From JBBRCE01 sp038205115 (GTDB lineage Bacteria; Planctomycetota; Planctomycetia; Pirellulales; JBBRCE01), in contig JBBRCE010000048.1 of assembly GCA_038205115.1 (NCBI GenBank), positions 1 to 38,203 on the forward strand: a stretch of DNA of 38,203 nt, in the 5' to 3' direction. Position numbers and translations under genes: made by a program. Every line of letters starts with the position of its first letter. The first letter of the stretch is position 1. The notes under the pieces were generated by a model, which was not told the origin of the DNA, did no database searches, and worked only from the letters and a program-made list of their open reading frames with translations. Below, one piece after another: positions 34,603 through 38,203 of this stretch.

Positions 34603-35009
34603 GTTGCCGCCTGCAGCATGGCAGGATTCGGACCGGGCAGGCATGCGGATTGTTCGCGAAAAAAAGCTCGGGAGATCAGAAACTTGAGCGAATTCATTCA
34701 CGAAATCGGCGAGCGGATGGCGGCCGAACTTAACGGCGGCGGCAGGTATTTCTCATTAAAGCTCATTCGTGAGGCCGATGACTCCTTTCTGGATTTTCGG
34801 CCAGGCGTTGACGGACCATCGATAGCAGTTCAGCAGCAGTACGGCGATGTCGGCAACCGCCGACGAAGTCGTGCGGCAAACACTCAAAAAGCGAGAGTCG
34901 CGCGACGAAACGGCCGCAGTCGATGTCTGGAAAAATGCTGAATTTTCCGAGAATAACGGCCACTGCGGCCGACGAACGAAGAATTTTCGAAAGAAACAAG
35001 TGGCGGGAC

Positions 35010-35037
35010 TTGTGGGCAAACTCTGTTCCGCTATAAT
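35010..35037 (+). promoter_or_regulatory. Upstream candidate promoter (P1) for the 23S rRNA transcript
   Basis: TTGTGG (35010-35015) and a perfect TATAAT (35032-35037) are 16 bp apart, about 670 bp before the 23S 5' end. It reads toward the rRNA and away from trpBA. Confidence 0.5.
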
Positions 35038-35076
35038 CCACTCCCGCAACGCAGGCAACGATTGATTTCGATGCTC

Positions 35077-35104
35077 GATGCGGCAGCTTCGATGCGGCAG
35101 CTTC
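35077..35104 (+). repeat. 14-bp tandem duplication in the rRNA leader
   Basis: GATGCGGCAGCTTC occurs twice in tandem (35077-35090 and 35091-35104) between the two candidate promoters. Confidence 0.9.
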
Positions 35105-35192
35105 GAGGTGGCAGGCAGGCATTGACGGCAGCAGCGAAAAGCAAAAGCCAGCTTGGCTTAAAAAAAGTTTTTCGAACCGTCGCTTTTAGCCT

Positions 35193-35221
35193 TTGACAGG
35201 CCTTGATGAGTTTGGTAATTT
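35193..35221 (+). promoter_or_regulatory. Main candidate promoter (P2) for the 23S rRNA transcript
   Basis: A consensus TTGACA (35193-35198) and TAATTT (35216-35221) are exactly 17 bp apart. The start would be near 35228, giving a leader of about 475 nt before the 23S gene. Confidence 0.6.
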
Positions 35222-35304
35222 TGGACTCTTGTCACCTGCCGCGAGGCACTTGGCAGGACGAAGTTTAAGTGAGTGGTAGCGAGACGGATGGCTGTTGAAT
35301 GGAT

Positions 35305-35403
35305 GGCCAGAGGCCGACTCCGCTGAGAGCCGGTTGTTGAGTTGATGCCAGTAATTGGCTTGAGCTTAGCGACGGGTTGGTGTAGCGGGACCGGCCTCTG
35401 TCC
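35305..35403 (+). other. Long-range stem in the 23S leader
   Basis: GGCCAGAGGCCGACTCCGCT (35305-35324) pairs with 35384-35403, whose reverse complement is GGACAGAGGCCGGTCCCGCT: about 17 of 20 positions. The enclosed ~59 nt can form smaller stems (AGCC with GGCT). It resembles an rRNA leader fold or an RNase III-type processing stem, but neither role is shown by sequence alone. Confidence 0.5.
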
Positions 35404-35419
35404 ATTGGGGCAGCGAAAC

Positions 35420-35452
35420 GAGCGTCAATGCGTTGCATTGTGGCTCGTTTTT
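35420..35452 (+). terminator. Terminator-like hairpin before boxA
   Basis: GAGC (35420-35423) with GCTC (35443-35446) and CAATGC with GCATTG form a stem with a 2x2 internal loop and a 3-nt apical loop, followed by GTTTTTG. It could end transcripts that are not antiterminated, or just be part of the leader fold. Confidence 0.35.
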
Positions 35453-35454
35453 GT

Positions 35455-35470
35455 CGTTCTTTGACAATTT
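35455..35470 (+). promoter_or_regulatory. boxA-like rRNA antitermination site
   Basis: CGTTCTTTGACAATTT resembles the rrn boxA core (TGCTCTTTAACAA in E. coli). It is bound as RNA by NusB/NusE in known systems. It is followed by a GNRA-type hairpin, CACGC-GTAA-GCGTG, at 35511-35524. It lies ~240 bp before the 23S gene. It also contains TTGACA but has no matching -10, so I read it as boxA rather than a promoter. Confidence 0.6.
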
Positions 35471-35702
35471 GGTTGTGGTAATTGGCATCTTGTAATTTTG
35501 AACAAGATGGCACGCGTAAGCGTGTTATCTATGTTCTCCAAGGCACTTAGCACGCGACTTCGTTTGGTCTCAGGGGCTTGCTCTTGAGGTCCAGCGGGTC
35601 GAGCGTTAGTTATTCGTTACTAGCTCGATTAATGATCGAGCGTAGTGAGTCCACGGGATCTGGCACGATTGCGGCTTCGGCTTCAAGAGGGTTGGATTCA
35701 TG

Positions 35703-38203
<2,501 letters not shown>

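Larger units (their letters stand above)
34525..35702. other. trpB-23S intergenic region and rRNA leader
   Basis: These ~1.18 kb between trpB and the 23S gene hold the trpBA promoter, two candidate rRNA promoters and the leader elements listed separately. There is no 16S gene: the space is too short and no 16S signature such as the GTGCCAGCAGCCGCGG region is present. I see no tRNA. Stems near 35598-35642 (CGAGC repeats) may belong to the 23S processing region. Confidence 0.65.

Noticed and set aside
35461..35498. TTGACA with a downstream TAATTT as a third rRNA promoter
   Set aside because: The spacing is about 26 bp, and the context CGTTCTTTGACAATTT fits boxA better.

Overview
The window looks like a chromosome fragment from a planctomycete, most likely of the Pirellulales type. 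It carries several families that are strongly enriched in that phylum: a PSCyt1 haem domain fused to WD40 repeats next to a large PSCyt2/PSD1 (DUF1549/DUF1553) protein, a Tat-exported Gfo/Idh/MocA oxidoreductase, a secreted ThuA-domain protein, PEP-CTERM sorting, and small membrane proteins that begin with an F-S-L-[RK]-x-[LM]-L motif. A 23S rRNA gene with no 16S gene in front of it is also a known planctomycete trait. Most coding DNA is GC-rich; the first ~350 bp and the rRNA leader are visibly more AT-rich.

Layout. 1-350: AT-rich edge with a small interrupted membrane-protein gene and the start of another gene, both leftward. 458-4937: a ThuA-like protein (leftward), then a secreted helical-repeat protein and a cyclophilin with a PEP-CTERM anchor (rightward). 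5041-6914: elongation factor P and, divergently, the lysine aminomutase EpmB that modifies it. 7058-9972: a pyrophosphate-type phosphofructokinase, an HD-domain protein and a leucine-rich-repeat protein. 10280-11701: a Tat-exported oxidoreductase. 11934-13656: two tandem YcxB-like membrane proteins that share upstream sequence, with a ~145 bp imperfect palindrome between them. 13911-18198: the DNA translocase FtsK and alanine dehydrogenase. 18299-23159 (leftward): the WD40/cytochrome and PSCyt2/PSD1 pair.

23410-30393 (leftward) is a compact Tad pilus operon, transcribed in the order tadZ, tadA, tadB, tadC and three TadE/TadG-like pseudopilin or envelope proteins. Genes overlap or are separated by 16-20 bp. 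tadB is split by an in-frame TAA where the flanking sequence suggests a glutamate codon. Pilin, prepilin peptidase, secretin and CpaB genes are absent here. A divergent gene at 30914 encodes a GH10-like protein that seems to lack both catalytic glutamates. trpB-trpA (leftward) follow, with a good core promoter that contains a dyad.

34525-38203: a ~1.2 kb leader with two candidate sigma-70 promoters, a long-range stem, a terminator-like hairpin and a boxA-like antitermination site precedes a 23S rRNA gene. The window ends inside its peptidyl-transferase domain (about E. coli position 2501). The clearest candidates for further work are the palindromic repeat element, the duplicated YcxB pair, the interrupted tadB, the inactive-looking GH10 protein and the structured leader of the unlinked 23S gene. 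I do not see a convincing wholly new multi-gene system.
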